Source of the DNA: Rhizobium indicum
GTDB taxonomy: Bacteria; Pseudomonadota; Alphaproteobacteria; Rhizobiales; Rhizobiaceae
DNA: 64,000 nt
Direction of reading: 5' to 3'
Assembly: GCF_005862305.2 (NCBI RefSeq)
Contig: NZ_CP054021.1
Span: forward strand, 4,257,501 to 4,321,500
In this document: one piece after another, positions 16,523-25,232 of the stretch
Position numbering within the stretch: the first letter of the stretch is position 1
How the letters are laid out: every line of letters begins with the position of its first letter
Notes under the pieces: generated by a model
The model's input: the letters and a program-made list of their open reading frames with translations, nothing else
The model's database searches: none
Told to the model about the DNA's origin: nothing
Made by a program: the position numbers and the translations under genes

Positions 16523-17428
16523 TCAGGCGGCCTTCGCGAGCATGCGATAGGCGCGGCCGTCGAGAATGACCAAGCCGAAACCGATCAGCGCCATGCCGGC
16601 AAACTCGCTCAGCGCGAGCCTTTCTCCGAGGAAGAGCACGCCGAGAAGGATGGCGCTCGGCGGCACCAGCAGGGTGACGAGCGAGGCATTGGTGGCGCCA
16701 GCCGCCGCCATGATCCGGAAATAGAGGATGTAGCCGAAGGCGGTCGACAGCAGCGCCAGTGCCAGGATGGCGAGGAGGGCATCGAGCGACGGTGCGGCAA
16801 GCGCCCAAGGACGATCGGCCAGCAGCGACAGCGGCAGCGCAATCAGCGAAGAGGCGGTCAACTGTCCGGCTGCGGTGACAGGGGCGGGAACATTCTTGAA
16901 GCGTTTTCCGTAAGTGGCGGCGAAACCATAGGAGATCGCGGCAAGCACGGGAAGAAGCAGCGCCCAGAGCGGGGCTTGGCCACCGGCCGATATGCCGGGG
17001 CCGATCAGCACGATCGTCCCGGCCAGCCCGACCAGGCAGCCGGCGATCTTTGCCGGCGACAGCTTCTCGTCTGAGGTGAAGTAGTTGGCGATCAACACGG
17101 TCCAGATCGGTGTCGTCGCATTCAGGATCGCCGCAAGACCGGCGCCGATGCGGGTCTGGCCGAAAAAGATCAGCGCATGCGGCAGGGCATTGTTGATGAG
17201 CCCGAGGATCAGGAATTCGCGCCAGCGGGCCTTGAGGATCGCATAGAAGTCGAAACGGCCGGCGATATAGATATGCAGCGCCAGCGCTGCGAGCAGCAGC
17301 CTGAAGAAGACGAGGGTCAGCGGCGGCACGTGCTGGACGGCGATGCGGGCAAAGAAAAAGGAGGCGCCCCAGATCAGGCCGAGCAGGACCAGCAGACCCC
17401 AGGTCCAGGCATTCATTCTGCTGTCCAC
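16523..17428 (-). CDS. DMT-superfamily transporter (EamA domains)
   Basis: 301 residues, about ten membrane segments in two EamA repeats; the first begins LLVLLGLIWGASFFFARIAV, the second ends LVTLLVPPSAILLGVLFLGE, the hallmark of this exporter family. The GTG at 17428 is chosen because GGAGGA lies seven bases before it; ATG 17416 is the alternative. Not in an operon. It is only distantly like the exporter at 9373. Substrate unknown. Confidence 0.9.
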   Translation of the reverse strand: MDSRMNAWTWGLLVLLGLIWGASFFFARIAVQHVPPLTLVFFRLLLAALALHIYIAGRFDFYAILKARWREFLILGLINNALPHALIFFGQTRIGAGLAAILNATTPIWTVLIANYFTSDEKLSPAKIAGCLVGLAGTIVLIGPGISAGGQAPLWALLLPVLAAISYGFAATYGKRFKNVPAPVTAAGQLTASSLIALPLSLLADRPWALAAPSLDALLAILALALLSTAFGYILYFRIMAAAGATNASLVTLLVPPSAILLGVLFLGERLALSEFAGMALIGFGLVILDGRAYRMLAKAA

Positions 17429-17539
17429 GCCGGTTCCTCCACCGCAAGCCGTTTTGCCGAAAAACGGTTTTCGGTTTCATGCTGTATCGCAGGCGGCGGA
17501 TCGCGCCACCCGTTTCTTGCGAAGCGGGCGGCAAGATGT

Positions 17540-17650
17540 CAGCTAAAGCGCGTCGCGATCTTTCGGATTCGCTCGTCGCGCTTTAGCTCTTTGTTTTTAC
17601 GCATGCCGTTGTCGCAAAACCGCTGCACACTTTTGCGCGGCATGCTTTAG
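17540..17650. repeat. RIME-like palindromic repeat, family 2, copy D
   Basis: Two adjacent palindromes: TAAAGCGCG...CGCGCTTTA (about 17544-17585) and GCATGCCG...GCAAAA...TTTTGC...CGGCATGC (about 17602-17646). The core CGCAAAACCGCTGC is shared with the element at 31738-31842. The two-palindrome build and length of about 105-110 bp fit Rhizobium RIME elements; assignment from memory. Confidence 0.68.
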
Positions 17651-17652
17651 GA

Positions 17653-18870
17653 TCAGAGGGCGTTGAGAAGGGCAGGCGTCGCCCAGCCGTCGGCCGGCAT
17701 GCCGAGGCGCTGCTGTTCCTTCTGGATCGCGACACGCGTGCCGGAGCCGAGGATGCCATCGATCTCGCCGACATCATGGCCGAGCGACTGCAGCTTGGTC
17801 TGCAAGGCCTTCATCTGGTCGCTGGCAAGTCCCTGTTCCGGCACGCCCTTGAGATAGGGTTCGGCACCCGAAAGGCGCGTCCCGAAATAGGCGGCCGAGG
17901 TCGTGTAGATGAACGACTTGTTCCATTCGAGATAGATCTTGAAATTGGGATAGGCGATGAAGGCCGGTCCCATGCGGCCCTGCGGCAGCACGAGGTCGCC
18001 TTCGAGATCGCCGAAAGCTGTGTTGCCGTCGCGCGGCTTGACGCCGAGTGCGAACCATTCGGCGGCCTTCATCGTGCCGCCAAGACCGGATTTCTCGAAG
18101 GGCAGGTTGTCGGGCACGGTCACTTCCTGCAGCCAGGGCTGGCCGCGCTCGAAGCCGAGGTGCTGGATGAATTTCGCCGCCGTCAGGATAGCGTCCGGGC
18201 TGCTCTGTTTCAGGCGGACATGGCCGTCACCGTCGCCATCCATGCCATAGGCAATGATGTCGCGCGGCAGCATCTGCACCTGGCCGATCTCGCCGGCCCA
18301 GGCACCGGTATTGGTGGCGGGGTCGAGGTCGCCATGCTGGACCATCTCGATAAGGGCGATCAGCTGCGGACGGAAGAGTTCCGGGCGGCGGCAATCATGC
18401 GACAGCGTCACCAGGGCGTTGCGGGTGTTGAAATCGCCCTGGACGGCGCCGAAATCGGTTTCCATCGCCCAGAAGGCGGTGATGACGCCGGGGGGCACGC
18501 CGAATTCCTGCTCGGCGCGGGCAAAGACGTCGGCATATTGCTTCATCTTTTGGCGGCCGATGTCGAGGCGGGCCTGGCTGACGGTGCGCTGGGAGAATTC
18601 GAGGAAGGTCTGCTTGAAGACGCCTTGGGCGCGATCCCGGCTCAGGACCTTGGGGTCGCTATCGGCGCCGGCGAAAGCCTCGTCGGCGGCTGCCGCACTG
18701 GCGCCGGCTGCCACAGCATCTTTCTTCACGCCTTCGAGGAAAGCGGACAGATCGCCGCCGCAGGGCGCTGCCGGGGCTGCGCCCTGCGCCTGCTGGGCGG
18801 CCGCGCCGCCTGCGAGGGCGAGGGCAAACAGAAGAGCGAGTGCAGAGCGGCTTGCGAGCGAGCGGTGCAT
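17653..18870 (-). CDS. Lytic murein transglycosylase, MltB type
   Basis: 405 residues, exported: signal peptide with core ALALLFALALAGGAAA, cleavage near residue 26. The SLT_2/MltB domain spans about residues 40-330; the catalytic glutamate is in TAFWAMETDFG, and MLPRDIIAYGMDGDGDG follows. The C-terminal 60 residues (LKALQTKLQSLGHDVGEIDG on) form a PG_binding_1 domain. It cleaves glycan strands to 1,6-anhydromuropeptides in the periplasm. ATG 18870 is chosen because the signal peptide begins there; upstream in-frame codons add a nonsense leader. No lipobox, unlike E. coli MltB. Confidence 0.92.
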   Translation of the reverse strand: MHRSLASRSALALLFALALAGGAAAQQAQGAAPAAPCGGDLSAFLEGVKKDAVAAGASAAAADEAFAGADSDPKVLSRDRAQGVFKQTFLEFSQRTVSQARLDIGRQKMKQYADVFARAEQEFGVPPGVITAFWAMETDFGAVQGDFNTRNALVTLSHDCRRPELFRPQLIALIEMVQHGDLDPATNTGAWAGEIGQVQMLPRDIIAYGMDGDGDGHVRLKQSSPDAILTAAKFIQHLGFERGQPWLQEVTVPDNLPFEKSGLGGTMKAAEWFALGVKPRDGNTAFGDLEGDLVLPQGRMGPAFIAYPNFKIYLEWNKSFIYTTSAAYFGTRLSGAEPYLKGVPEQGLASDQMKALQTKLQSLGHDVGEIDGILGSGTRVAIQKEQQRLGMPADGWATPALLNAL

Positions 18871-18951
18871 GGATGCGGTCCTTATATCAAACAGATTGCC
18901 GTCGCTTTCACAGACGAATGTGACGGAAGCAAGAAACATCGCAAGACGTTA

Positions 18952-19749
18952 CTAAGAATTTCTATCCTTGGAAACGGCCGCGACCCAATTGTTCCAGTTC
19001 TTTGCGCTGCCGGCAAAGACATTGATATCGGTCGGCCCACTGATGCCGGGAATCACGCCGGTCGAGGTATATTGCCAGAAGGCCCAGCGGCGGTCGGAAT
19101 AGGTCACCTCGGGGTGTTTTGCCACCGAACGGACCCAGAAATGATAATCCTGGAAGTAGCCGGCGAGATTTTCGCGGTGGAAATCGACCGAGGTATAGAT
19201 GATCGGGCGCTTGCCGTAATAGGCTTCCAGCCGGTCCATGAAACGCTGCATTTCGGCGCGCACCGTTTCAGCGTCGGGACGGTAGCGGCAGGTCTTTGAT
19301 TCAGCGTTCCACTCGACGTCGAGCACCGGCGGCAGGCGCATGGCCTCCTTCGGCACGTTGCGGATGAACCAGTCTGCCTGCTGATCGGCCGAGGAGCAGA
19401 AATAGTAGAAGTGATAGGGAGCGTGCGGGATGCCGGCGGCGCGGGCCTCTCGCCAGTATTCGTCGAAACGCGGATCGACCCTGTCCTTGCCTTCGGTGGC
19501 CTTGATGAAGGCGAAGGCGACGCCGGAATTCTTCACCGTGCCCCAGTCGATATCGCCCTGCCATTTGGAAATATCGATGCCGTGCACCTGGTTGAGCTGC
19601 GGATGCTTGGCTCCGAAATCCTGGGGATCGGTGTCCTTGAAGCGCGTCTTCGGCTTGATCGACGCCGTTTCGAGGTAGTCATAACCGGAGGAACTGCAGC
19701 CGGCCAAAAGGACGGCCAAGGGCAAAACGCAAAACAAAAGCCGGCGCAT
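18952..19749 (-). CDS. Glycoside hydrolase family 25 lysozyme-like lipoprotein
   Basis: 265 residues. Lipoprotein signal: MRRLLFCVLPLAVLLAGCSS, with the lipobox Cys at residue 18. The GH25 barrel starts at VHGIDISKWQGDIDW (first catalytic Asp), continues with FIKATEG and carries the DxE pair in PVLDVEWN; WAFWQYTSTG near the C-terminus completes the set. GH25 enzymes hydrolyse MurNAc-GlcNAc bonds. Lipidation would place it on the inner or outer membrane. It is 81 bases upstream of, and co-oriented with, the MltB-type gene. Confidence 0.92.
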   Translation of the reverse strand: MRRLLFCVLPLAVLLAGCSSSGYDYLETASIKPKTRFKDTDPQDFGAKHPQLNQVHGIDISKWQGDIDWGTVKNSGVAFAFIKATEGKDRVDPRFDEYWREARAAGIPHAPYHFYYFCSSADQQADWFIRNVPKEAMRLPPVLDVEWNAESKTCRYRPDAETVRAEMQRFMDRLEAYYGKRPIIYTSVDFHRENLAGYFQDYHFWVRSVAKHPEVTYSDRRWAFWQYTSTGVIPGISGPTDINVFAGSAKNWNNWVAAVSKDRNS

Positions 19750-19874
19750 GGGCGTCCCGTCGTAGCTCGAATGATCTCTTTGCCCCACAACCTGACCTTC
19801 GAAAAAGACGAGTCAGCAGAGGATAACCCTCTTTTCATCATATCAACGTAAAAAATCGGTTAGTTTCAAGCGAA

Positions 19875-20549
19875 TTATGAGCGCTTGCTGATAATAGCTG
19901 CCCGCCAGGCATAACCGCCGCCGACGGTATCGAACAACAATGTCGCGTTGTTTTCATGGGCTTGCGCTTCCAGGACCGGGCGCAGATCGGGGCGCGGGGT
20001 GACGTGGAATTTCGCAAGCCAGGACTGCAGCATGCGCCGGAACCAGCCCGGCAAGCCTTCCTGTTGGCCGAAATCGACGATGTGCAGCTGGCCGCCGGGA
20101 TTGAGGGCAGCGATCGATGCGTCGACGGCGCGCTCCCAGTCCGGGATCATCGACAGGGCGTAGGAAATCAGGATGCGGTCGAAACCGCTGACGCCGAATT
20201 CGCGCGGTGTGAAGGCCGTGGCGTCGGCGACGCGGAATTCCGGGATCGTCGCCTTGGTGGCGAAGGTCTTGCGCGCCGAAATCAGCATTTCCTGGGAAAT
20301 GTCGAGGCCGAACAGCTTGGCGGTCGGGAAATGCCTATGGGCGAAAGCCATGTTGCGCCCGGTGCCGCAGCCGACTTCAAGCAGCGTGCCGCCTTCGGGC
20401 ACGTCGAGGTTGCGGATCGTGCTGTCACGGCCGAGAAGATAATATTTGCGGGTCAGGTCGTAGATATGGCGCTGGTAGCGGTACATGCCATCCATGAGGC
20501 TGGCATGTTCATCGCTCTGTCCTGCCGTCTCAGTGCCGACCTTGCTCAC
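19875..20549 (-). CDS. btaB: Betaine-lipid N-methyltransferase BtaB
   Basis: 224 residues, class I methyltransferase with TLLEVGCGTGRNMAFAH (SAM motif I), LFGLDISQEML and RILISYALSMIPDWE. In rhizobia BtaB methylates diacylglyceryl-homoserine three times to give the phosphorus-free betaine lipid DGTS. Identification rests on the starting MYRYQRHIYDLTRKYYLLGRD block and on its 4-base overlap (ATGA) with btaA. The pair should replace phospholipids under phosphate starvation. Confidence 0.93.
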   Translation of the reverse strand: MSKVGTETAGQSDEHASLMDGMYRYQRHIYDLTRKYYLLGRDSTIRNLDVPEGGTLLEVGCGTGRNMAFAHRHFPTAKLFGLDISQEMLISARKTFATKATIPEFRVADATAFTPREFGVSGFDRILISYALSMIPDWERAVDASIAALNPGGQLHIVDFGQQEGLPGWFRRMLQSWLAKFHVTPRPDLRPVLEAQAHENNATLLFDTVGGGYAWRAAIISKRS

Positions 20550-21790
20550 GCTTTCTTCCCGTAAATGTGGAAGCCGCCGTAGATTGCCGAACGATCAAGC
20601 GCAGTCAGTTCACGCGACTTCTCTTCGAAGTAATCCCATTGGTCGCGGATCGCCGGAGCCAGACGGCCTTCGATGATGCTTTTTTCGGCGGCGGTGCGGA
20701 AGATCACGCGGGCGCCTTCGCGCGCCGTGCGGGTGATTTCCGTCCAGACGTCGTTCAGCTGCTCGTCCGTCATCCAGTCCTGTGCGTCGAGCAGGATGTA
20801 GCGGTCGCGTGAGGCGGCCGGCTCGCGGGCCAGAAGCTCGGTGAAGCTTGCGTGGTGGACATTGACGCGGTCGACATTGGCGCGGATCACCTGATAGTGC
20901 TCCGACTTCAGATAGGTCGGCAAAGGGCCTTCCGATTCGGTGCCATAGCGGCGGCCGAAGGCCTGCCAGGCGAAATAGTTGTCGCTCATCGGGAAATGAC
21001 AGGCGAGCTTTTCCAGGCGGTGCTTCAGCACCGGCGCGATCGAATGATCGGCGGCAAGGCTTGCGAGTTCGTCATATTGCTGCGGCGGAATGCCGAGGCC
21101 GAAGAGCGAGCTCTTGCGGCCGGTGATCCAGCGCACGACCGGCTTTTCGAAGAGCGGCGCGATCTGTTCGTCGAAGAACTGGCGCTGCTCACGGATCGAG
21201 CGGGTCTTGGTCATCTCGCGCAGCTTGACGCCATGCAGGCGGGCAAGAAGGTGGGCGGCGCCGATGAAGCGGCCGAGCAGGCCTGTTTCGTAAATGTTGC
21301 GGTCGAAGACTGTGACGCGGCGACGGCCGAATTTACGGCCGTTCCAGTAGCTGCGGGTCGCCTCATCGAGACGGGCGGCGAGATGCTGGTCGTAGGCGCG
21401 GCTGTTCGACTTCTCGTTCGGCATTGCCAGGAAGCGGACGAGATCGGCATGGCCGGGAAGATGCTTGAAGGCGGCAAGCTTCAGGCGGTTCAGCGCGATG
21501 TGGTGCGGGTTGAGATCGACCACGTCGATCGAAGCCGGCGCTTTGGAGAGATAGGCGAGCATGTTGCAGCCGCCGGAGCCGATGGTGACGATGCGATGGT
21601 TTGGCTTCAGCTCCATCGCTTGCATGTCGAGATCCGGATCCTCCCAGATCTGCGGATAGACGAGGCCGGAGAAGAGAAGGCCGAAGAGACGCTCGGAAAA
21701 GCCATCCTTCGAAAAAGCCTTATGGCGGAGAAGGGCATCCTTGAGTTTCCGGTTCTTGCGGAAGCCGGCATCCGGTGCAAATTCTGACAT
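20546..21790 (-). CDS. btaA: Diacylglycerol 3-amino-3-carboxypropyltransferase BtaA
   Basis: 414 residues. BtaA (DUF3419) transfers the aminocarboxypropyl group of SAM to diacylglycerol, giving diacylglyceryl-homoserine. Visible features: GLVYPQIWEDPDLDMQAM, the SAM loop RIVTIGSGGCNMLAYLS, VVDLNPHHIALNRLK, and YILLDAQDWMTDEQL. Co-translated with btaB downstream. The start ATG has AAGGTGA upstream. A Pho-box-like sequence lies 45-62 bases before the start codon, fitting induction by PhoB under phosphate limitation. Confidence 0.94.
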   Translation of the reverse strand: MSEFAPDAGFRKNRKLKDALLRHKAFSKDGFSERLFGLLFSGLVYPQIWEDPDLDMQAMELKPNHRIVTIGSGGCNMLAYLSKAPASIDVVDLNPHHIALNRLKLAAFKHLPGHADLVRFLAMPNEKSNSRAYDQHLAARLDEATRSYWNGRKFGRRRVTVFDRNIYETGLLGRFIGAAHLLARLHGVKLREMTKTRSIREQRQFFDEQIAPLFEKPVVRWITGRKSSLFGLGIPPQQYDELASLAADHSIAPVLKHRLEKLACHFPMSDNYFAWQAFGRRYGTESEGPLPTYLKSEHYQVIRANVDRVNVHHASFTELLAREPAASRDRYILLDAQDWMTDEQLNDVWTEITRTAREGARVIFRTAAEKSIIEGRLAPAIRDQWDYFEEKSRELTALDRSAIYGGFHIYGKKA

Positions 21791-21834
21791 GAGTCTGTCA
21801 CCTTTTTAGCGTTCAGGGCGTGTAGCGCGCCACT

Positions 21835-21852
21835 GCTACAGTTTGATGACGT
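21835..21852 (-). promoter_or_regulatory. Candidate Pho box upstream of btaAB
   Basis: On the minus strand ACGTCAT-CAAA-CTGTAGC compares with the Pho box CTGTCAT-N4-CTGTCAC, matching 5 of 7 in each half with a 4-base AT-rich spacer. CTACAC follows at about the distance expected for a -10 element. A second, inverted-orientation match (CTGACAT-GAGT-CTGTCAC, plus strand 21784-21801) overlaps the btaA start codon. Confidence 0.5.
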
Positions 21853-22007
21853 GGGCTGTGGGGGAGCCGTTCCTGGGGCTTCGACCTCCTCGGGAAAGCG
21901 ACCGGGATGGCTCTCCTGGGAAAGTGATCGGGAGGATCGCCCTTCTTCGCTTCGACCCCTTTCCGGCGCGTGCGATTCCTGCTTTTCTCCCGGCATGGAG
22001 GAATACC

Positions 22008-23435
22008 ATGCGATTTGTCCTGCGTATCCTGAAGGCGCTTGCTCTCCTTCTCGTTCTCCTCGTCATCACTGCCGCCGGCTGGCTGTTCATCCGGCCGCCG
22101 GAGCTGCTGCGCGTCGGCGACGGCTATGCCGCCAAGATCGTCTGCTCCAATGTCTTCATCGCCGGCCGGGAGGCGGAGGATGTGCTCCATGACGACGTCC
22201 AGGCGCCTGGAAATCCGCTGCTGCGGCTGGTGCGCGTCAGCGTCGACCGAGACAACGACCGTGTGACGGCGCGCTTCATGGGGCTGTTTGCGCCGAGTTA
22301 TGCGCTCTATCGCGGTGCTTTCGGCTGCACGAGCGTGCCGGACGGCAATTTCGAGGCGGCGGCGAATGCAGCGCCTTTCGATCCGCCGGTCAAGATGCAG
22401 GCGAACGACTCCTTGTGGCCGGAGGGCGAGGGAACCGGCAATCCAGCGGACGGGAAGATCGCGGCGCTGCTGGCAGATCCCGGTGTTGCCGGCCCGGCCA
22501 TGCGGGCGATCGTGGTGGTGCGCAATGGCCGCATCGTCACTGAGGCCTATGGACCCGGCTTCTCGGCGAAGACGCCGCTGATCGGCTGGTCGATGACGAA
22601 GACGGTAAATGCGACGATCCTCGGCCGGCAGATGCTCGGCGGCAAGATCTCCTTCGACGACGATAACCTGCTGGCGCAGTGGAAGAACGATGCGCGTGCC
22701 AAGATCAAGGTTTCCGATCTGCTCGGCATGGAGAGCGGTCTTGCCTTCAACGAGAACTATGGCGACGTCGCCGATGTGACGCGCATGCTCTATCTCGATC
22801 CCGACATGGTATCGCTGCCGGCCAATGCGCCGATGGAGGCGGCACCCGGCCAGCGCTTCCGCTATTCGAGCGGCACGGCCGTGCTGCTCTCGCGCATCTG
22901 GATGGACAGGGTCGGTAATGCTCAGGCGGCCTTTTCCTATCCGCACGATGCGTTGTTTGCGCCGCTCGGCATGACGAGCGCCGTGTTCGAACTCGATGCG
23001 CGCGGCACGTTCGCCGGAAGCTCCTATCTCTATGCGACGGCGCATGACTGGGCGCGCTTCGGGCAGTTCCTGCTGCAGGATGGCGTGTGGAACGGCCAGC
23101 GACTGTTGCCGGAGGGTTTCGTCGGCGCCATGCGCACCCCGACGGCGGCTTCGAACGGGCGGTATTCGCAGGGCCAGGCCTGGCTGGCGCCCGGCCGCGG
23201 CTCGAGCGCTGGGGCCGGGCTGCCTGAGGATACGTTCTGGCTGACGGGGCACGACGGGCAGAGCGTGGCGATCGTGCCTTCGGCCAATCTGGTGGTCGTC
23301 AGGCTTGGCCTGACGCCGAGCTGGCTCGACTACCAGCCGCAGGTGCTTCTCAAGGCGATCCTGGCGGCCCTGCCGACTTCGGGGGCGTCGCAGCGGCAGG
23401 CCGGATCGCAACGACAAGCCCAGCCGCAGCCATAG
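22008..23435 (+). CDS. Membrane-anchored serine hydrolase, beta-lactamase class C fold
   Basis: 475 residues. An N-terminal membrane segment ILKALALLLVLLVITAAGWLF is not followed by a clear cleavage site, so it is probably an anchor with the enzyme in the periplasm. The beta-lactamase/esterase domain has SMTK (catalytic Ser-Xaa-Xaa-Lys, about residue 198), RYSSGTA in the YxN position and GHDGQS in the KTG position. It resembles the EstB / 6-aminohexanoate-dimer-hydrolase-like group; true beta-lactamase activity is not implied. GGAGGA six bases before ATG 22008 fixes the start. Divergent from btaA. Confidence 0.87.
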   Translation: MRFVLRILKALALLLVLLVITAAGWLFIRPPELLRVGDGYAAKIVCSNVFIAGREAEDVLHDDVQAPGNPLLRLVRVSVDRDNDRVTARFMGLFAPSYALYRGAFGCTSVPDGNFEAAANAAPFDPPVKMQANDSLWPEGEGTGNPADGKIAALLADPGVAGPAMRAIVVVRNGRIVTEAYGPGFSAKTPLIGWSMTKTVNATILGRQMLGGKISFDDDNLLAQWKNDARAKIKVSDLLGMESGLAFNENYGDVADVTRMLYLDPDMVSLPANAPMEAAPGQRFRYSSGTAVLLSRIWMDRVGNAQAAFSYPHDALFAPLGMTSAVFELDARGTFAGSSYLYATAHDWARFGQFLLQDGVWNGQRLLPEGFVGAMRTPTAASNGRYSQGQAWLAPGRGSSAGAGLPEDTFWLTGHDGQSVAIVPSANLVVVRLGLTPSWLDYQPQVLLKAILAALPTSGASQRQAGSQRQAQPQP

Positions 23436-23479
23436 GCCGCCGTTTCAGTCGTCATCCCTACTTCAGCAATTGCCCGGTT

Positions 23480-24424
23480 TCAGTAGTTACCTTGGGCGAT
23501 GTCGGTCATGCCCTTGCGCTTGGCGTCGTAATAATAACCGCGCGCGTAAAGGCGAACGGCGTCGTCTTCCTTACTGTCGGAGACGAGCCAGGCACCGCGC
23601 AGATATTTCGCGGCATATTTGATGTTGGTCTCGGCATCGAAGAGGCCGCCCGGGGCGCCGCCGTAGCCCATGGACTTGGCGGTGTTGTACTTGATCTGCA
23701 TGAGGCCGAAATAGCCGCGCTTGTTGTAGGCCTTGGCATTATAGCGGCTCTCGCGATGGACGACGCGATGGAGCAGGGTCTCGGGAATTTCGTAGATTTT
23801 CGAATATTTCTGGATGAGCTTGGTGACAAAGCTCTTCTCGACGGTCGGCGCATCGTCTTTGTCGTCGTCGCTGAACATCGGGGGTGCGGTCGGCGGATCG
23901 ATCGGCCCGGATTCGTCGAAACCGTAGTCCATGCTGGCGCGCGGCGTGGTGTCGACTGCGGCAAGTGCTGCAAGCGCGCTGTTTTGCGGTGTCGCGGCAA
24001 AGGCAAGCTGCGTCGTCGGCTGTGCCGCCGTTCCCGGACGCGGCGTCGGCACGACGGACTGGATCGCCGTCATCTCGGGCGTCAGCGGGATCTGCGCATA
24101 GGCTGCCGGCTGCATGCCGGCCTGCATGGTAAGATCGCCAGGCTGGGAGGCTGTCACGGCCGGCATCGCCGTTGCGGTCAGAGAGGGGGATGATGCCTGG
24201 GGAATGGTGGCGCCTGCAACAGCCTGACCGGCTGCGCCTTCGGCTGTCGGGATCGCGGCGAGTGTTGCATCTTCGCCGGGTTTCGGCATCGGCACGACGG
24301 TCTGGGCGGCTGTCAGTTCGGCCTGGGATGTGTATTCGACGCTCGTACATCCCGTCATCACGCCGCAGAGTATCGTCGAGACGACAAGACTGCGTTTCAG
24401 GCCGGATAATCCGATCGCTACCAT
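23480..24424 (-). CDS. SLT-domain lytic transglycosylase lipoprotein
   Basis: 314 residues. Lipoprotein signal ending VMTGC with Cys about 26. Residues 30-180 are a Pro/Ala/Thr-rich linker containing a repeated unit (TVVPMPKPG and SVVPTPRPG). The SLT domain occupies about 205-310: catalytic Glu in VVHRESRYNAKA, then GYFGLMQIKYNTAKSMGY and GGLFDAETNIKYAAKYL. Cleaves peptidoglycan glycan strands. Its domain is related to that of the transglycosylase at 28583, which suggests an old duplication. Not in an operon. Confidence 0.92.
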   Translation of the reverse strand: MVAIGLSGLKRSLVVSTILCGVMTGCTSVEYTSQAELTAAQTVVPMPKPGEDATLAAIPTAEGAAGQAVAGATIPQASSPSLTATAMPAVTASQPGDLTMQAGMQPAAYAQIPLTPEMTAIQSVVPTPRPGTAAQPTTQLAFAATPQNSALAALAAVDTTPRASMDYGFDESGPIDPPTAPPMFSDDDKDDAPTVEKSFVTKLIQKYSKIYEIPETLLHRVVHRESRYNAKAYNKRGYFGLMQIKYNTAKSMGYGGAPGGLFDAETNIKYAAKYLRGAWLVSDSKEDDAVRLYARGYYYDAKRKGMTDIAQGNY

Positions 24425-24539
24425 TCCGCCACTTTCGTGAAATCGCGCCGCCCCGGCAGCGTATAAAAGTTACCAAAAGCCTTAAGCCCTGGTGACCCCA
24501 TTAACCTATTCGTGGCATTCCGGCAACCACGGAATATTA

Positions 24540-25175
24540 CTAGGCTGCAATACGGCGATACCCGGCCGTTACAGCCCCTGCAGCGATCAGCAGAGTGCCT
24601 CCGGTTCGGTTTACTGCGCGCTGGATGCTCGCCTTGCGAATCAGTCCGCGCGCGCTATGGGCGAGAAGGGCGTAGGTAGAGGCGTTGAGGATCGCCAGAA
24701 CGAGGAAGGTCGCTTCCATGATCGCCATCTGCCCGACGAAGGGCAGGGCCGGATTGAGGAACTGCGGCACGAAGGCGACGAAGAAGATGATGCTCTTCGG
24801 ATTGAGGGCGGTGACGACATAGGCGTGGAGGAAGATCTTGAGCGACTTCTCCTCCGGCAGGTTGTCGTTGTCGGCAACCGGTTCGCCGATGATGGGAGCC
24901 CGCCAGAGCTTGATTCCCAACCAGATCAGATAGGCGCCGCCGATCCACTTCAAGACGGTGAAGAGGGTCGCGGAGGCGGCCAGGACGGCGCCGAGACCGA
25001 AGAGAGAAGCCGTCATCGCCGTGAAGTCACCAAGCGCCACGCCGCCCACCGTCGCGAACGCCGTCCGGCGCCCATGACCGAGCGCATAGGAAACGACGAG
25101 CAGTATCGTCGGCCCCGGTATGGCCAGCATGATGGCGGATGCGGCCGCAAAAGCGAGCCAAGCTTCAAGTGACAT
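24540..25175 (-). CDS. LysE family amino-acid exporter
   Basis: 211 residues, six hydrophobic segments. The LysE/RhtB signature is at the start: AIMLAIPGPTILLVVSYALGHG, followed by GVALGDF, then LKWIGGAYLIWLGIKLWR and NPKSIIFFVAFVPQF. Such proteins export amino acids or their analogues with the proton gradient. Single gene; GAGGAG upstream of the ATG. Substrate unknown. Confidence 0.92.
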   Translation of the reverse strand: MSLEAWLAFAAASAIMLAIPGPTILLVVSYALGHGRRTAFATVGGVALGDFTAMTASLFGLGAVLAASATLFTVLKWIGGAYLIWLGIKLWRAPIIGEPVADNDNLPEEKSLKIFLHAYVVTALNPKSIIFFVAFVPQFLNPALPFVGQMAIMEATFLVLAILNASTYALLAHSARGLIRKASIQRAVNRTGGTLLIAAGAVTAGYRRIAA

Positions 25176-25232
25176 GGTGTCTCCTCCTATTCCTCAGGAA
25201 CAAGCAAAGACATCATATTAACCATCCGTCAA

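Noticed and set aside
22008..23435. Calling the class C fold protein a beta-lactamase resistance gene
   Set aside because: Membrane anchor and sequence suit the esterase/hydrolase group; the fold alone does not show resistance.
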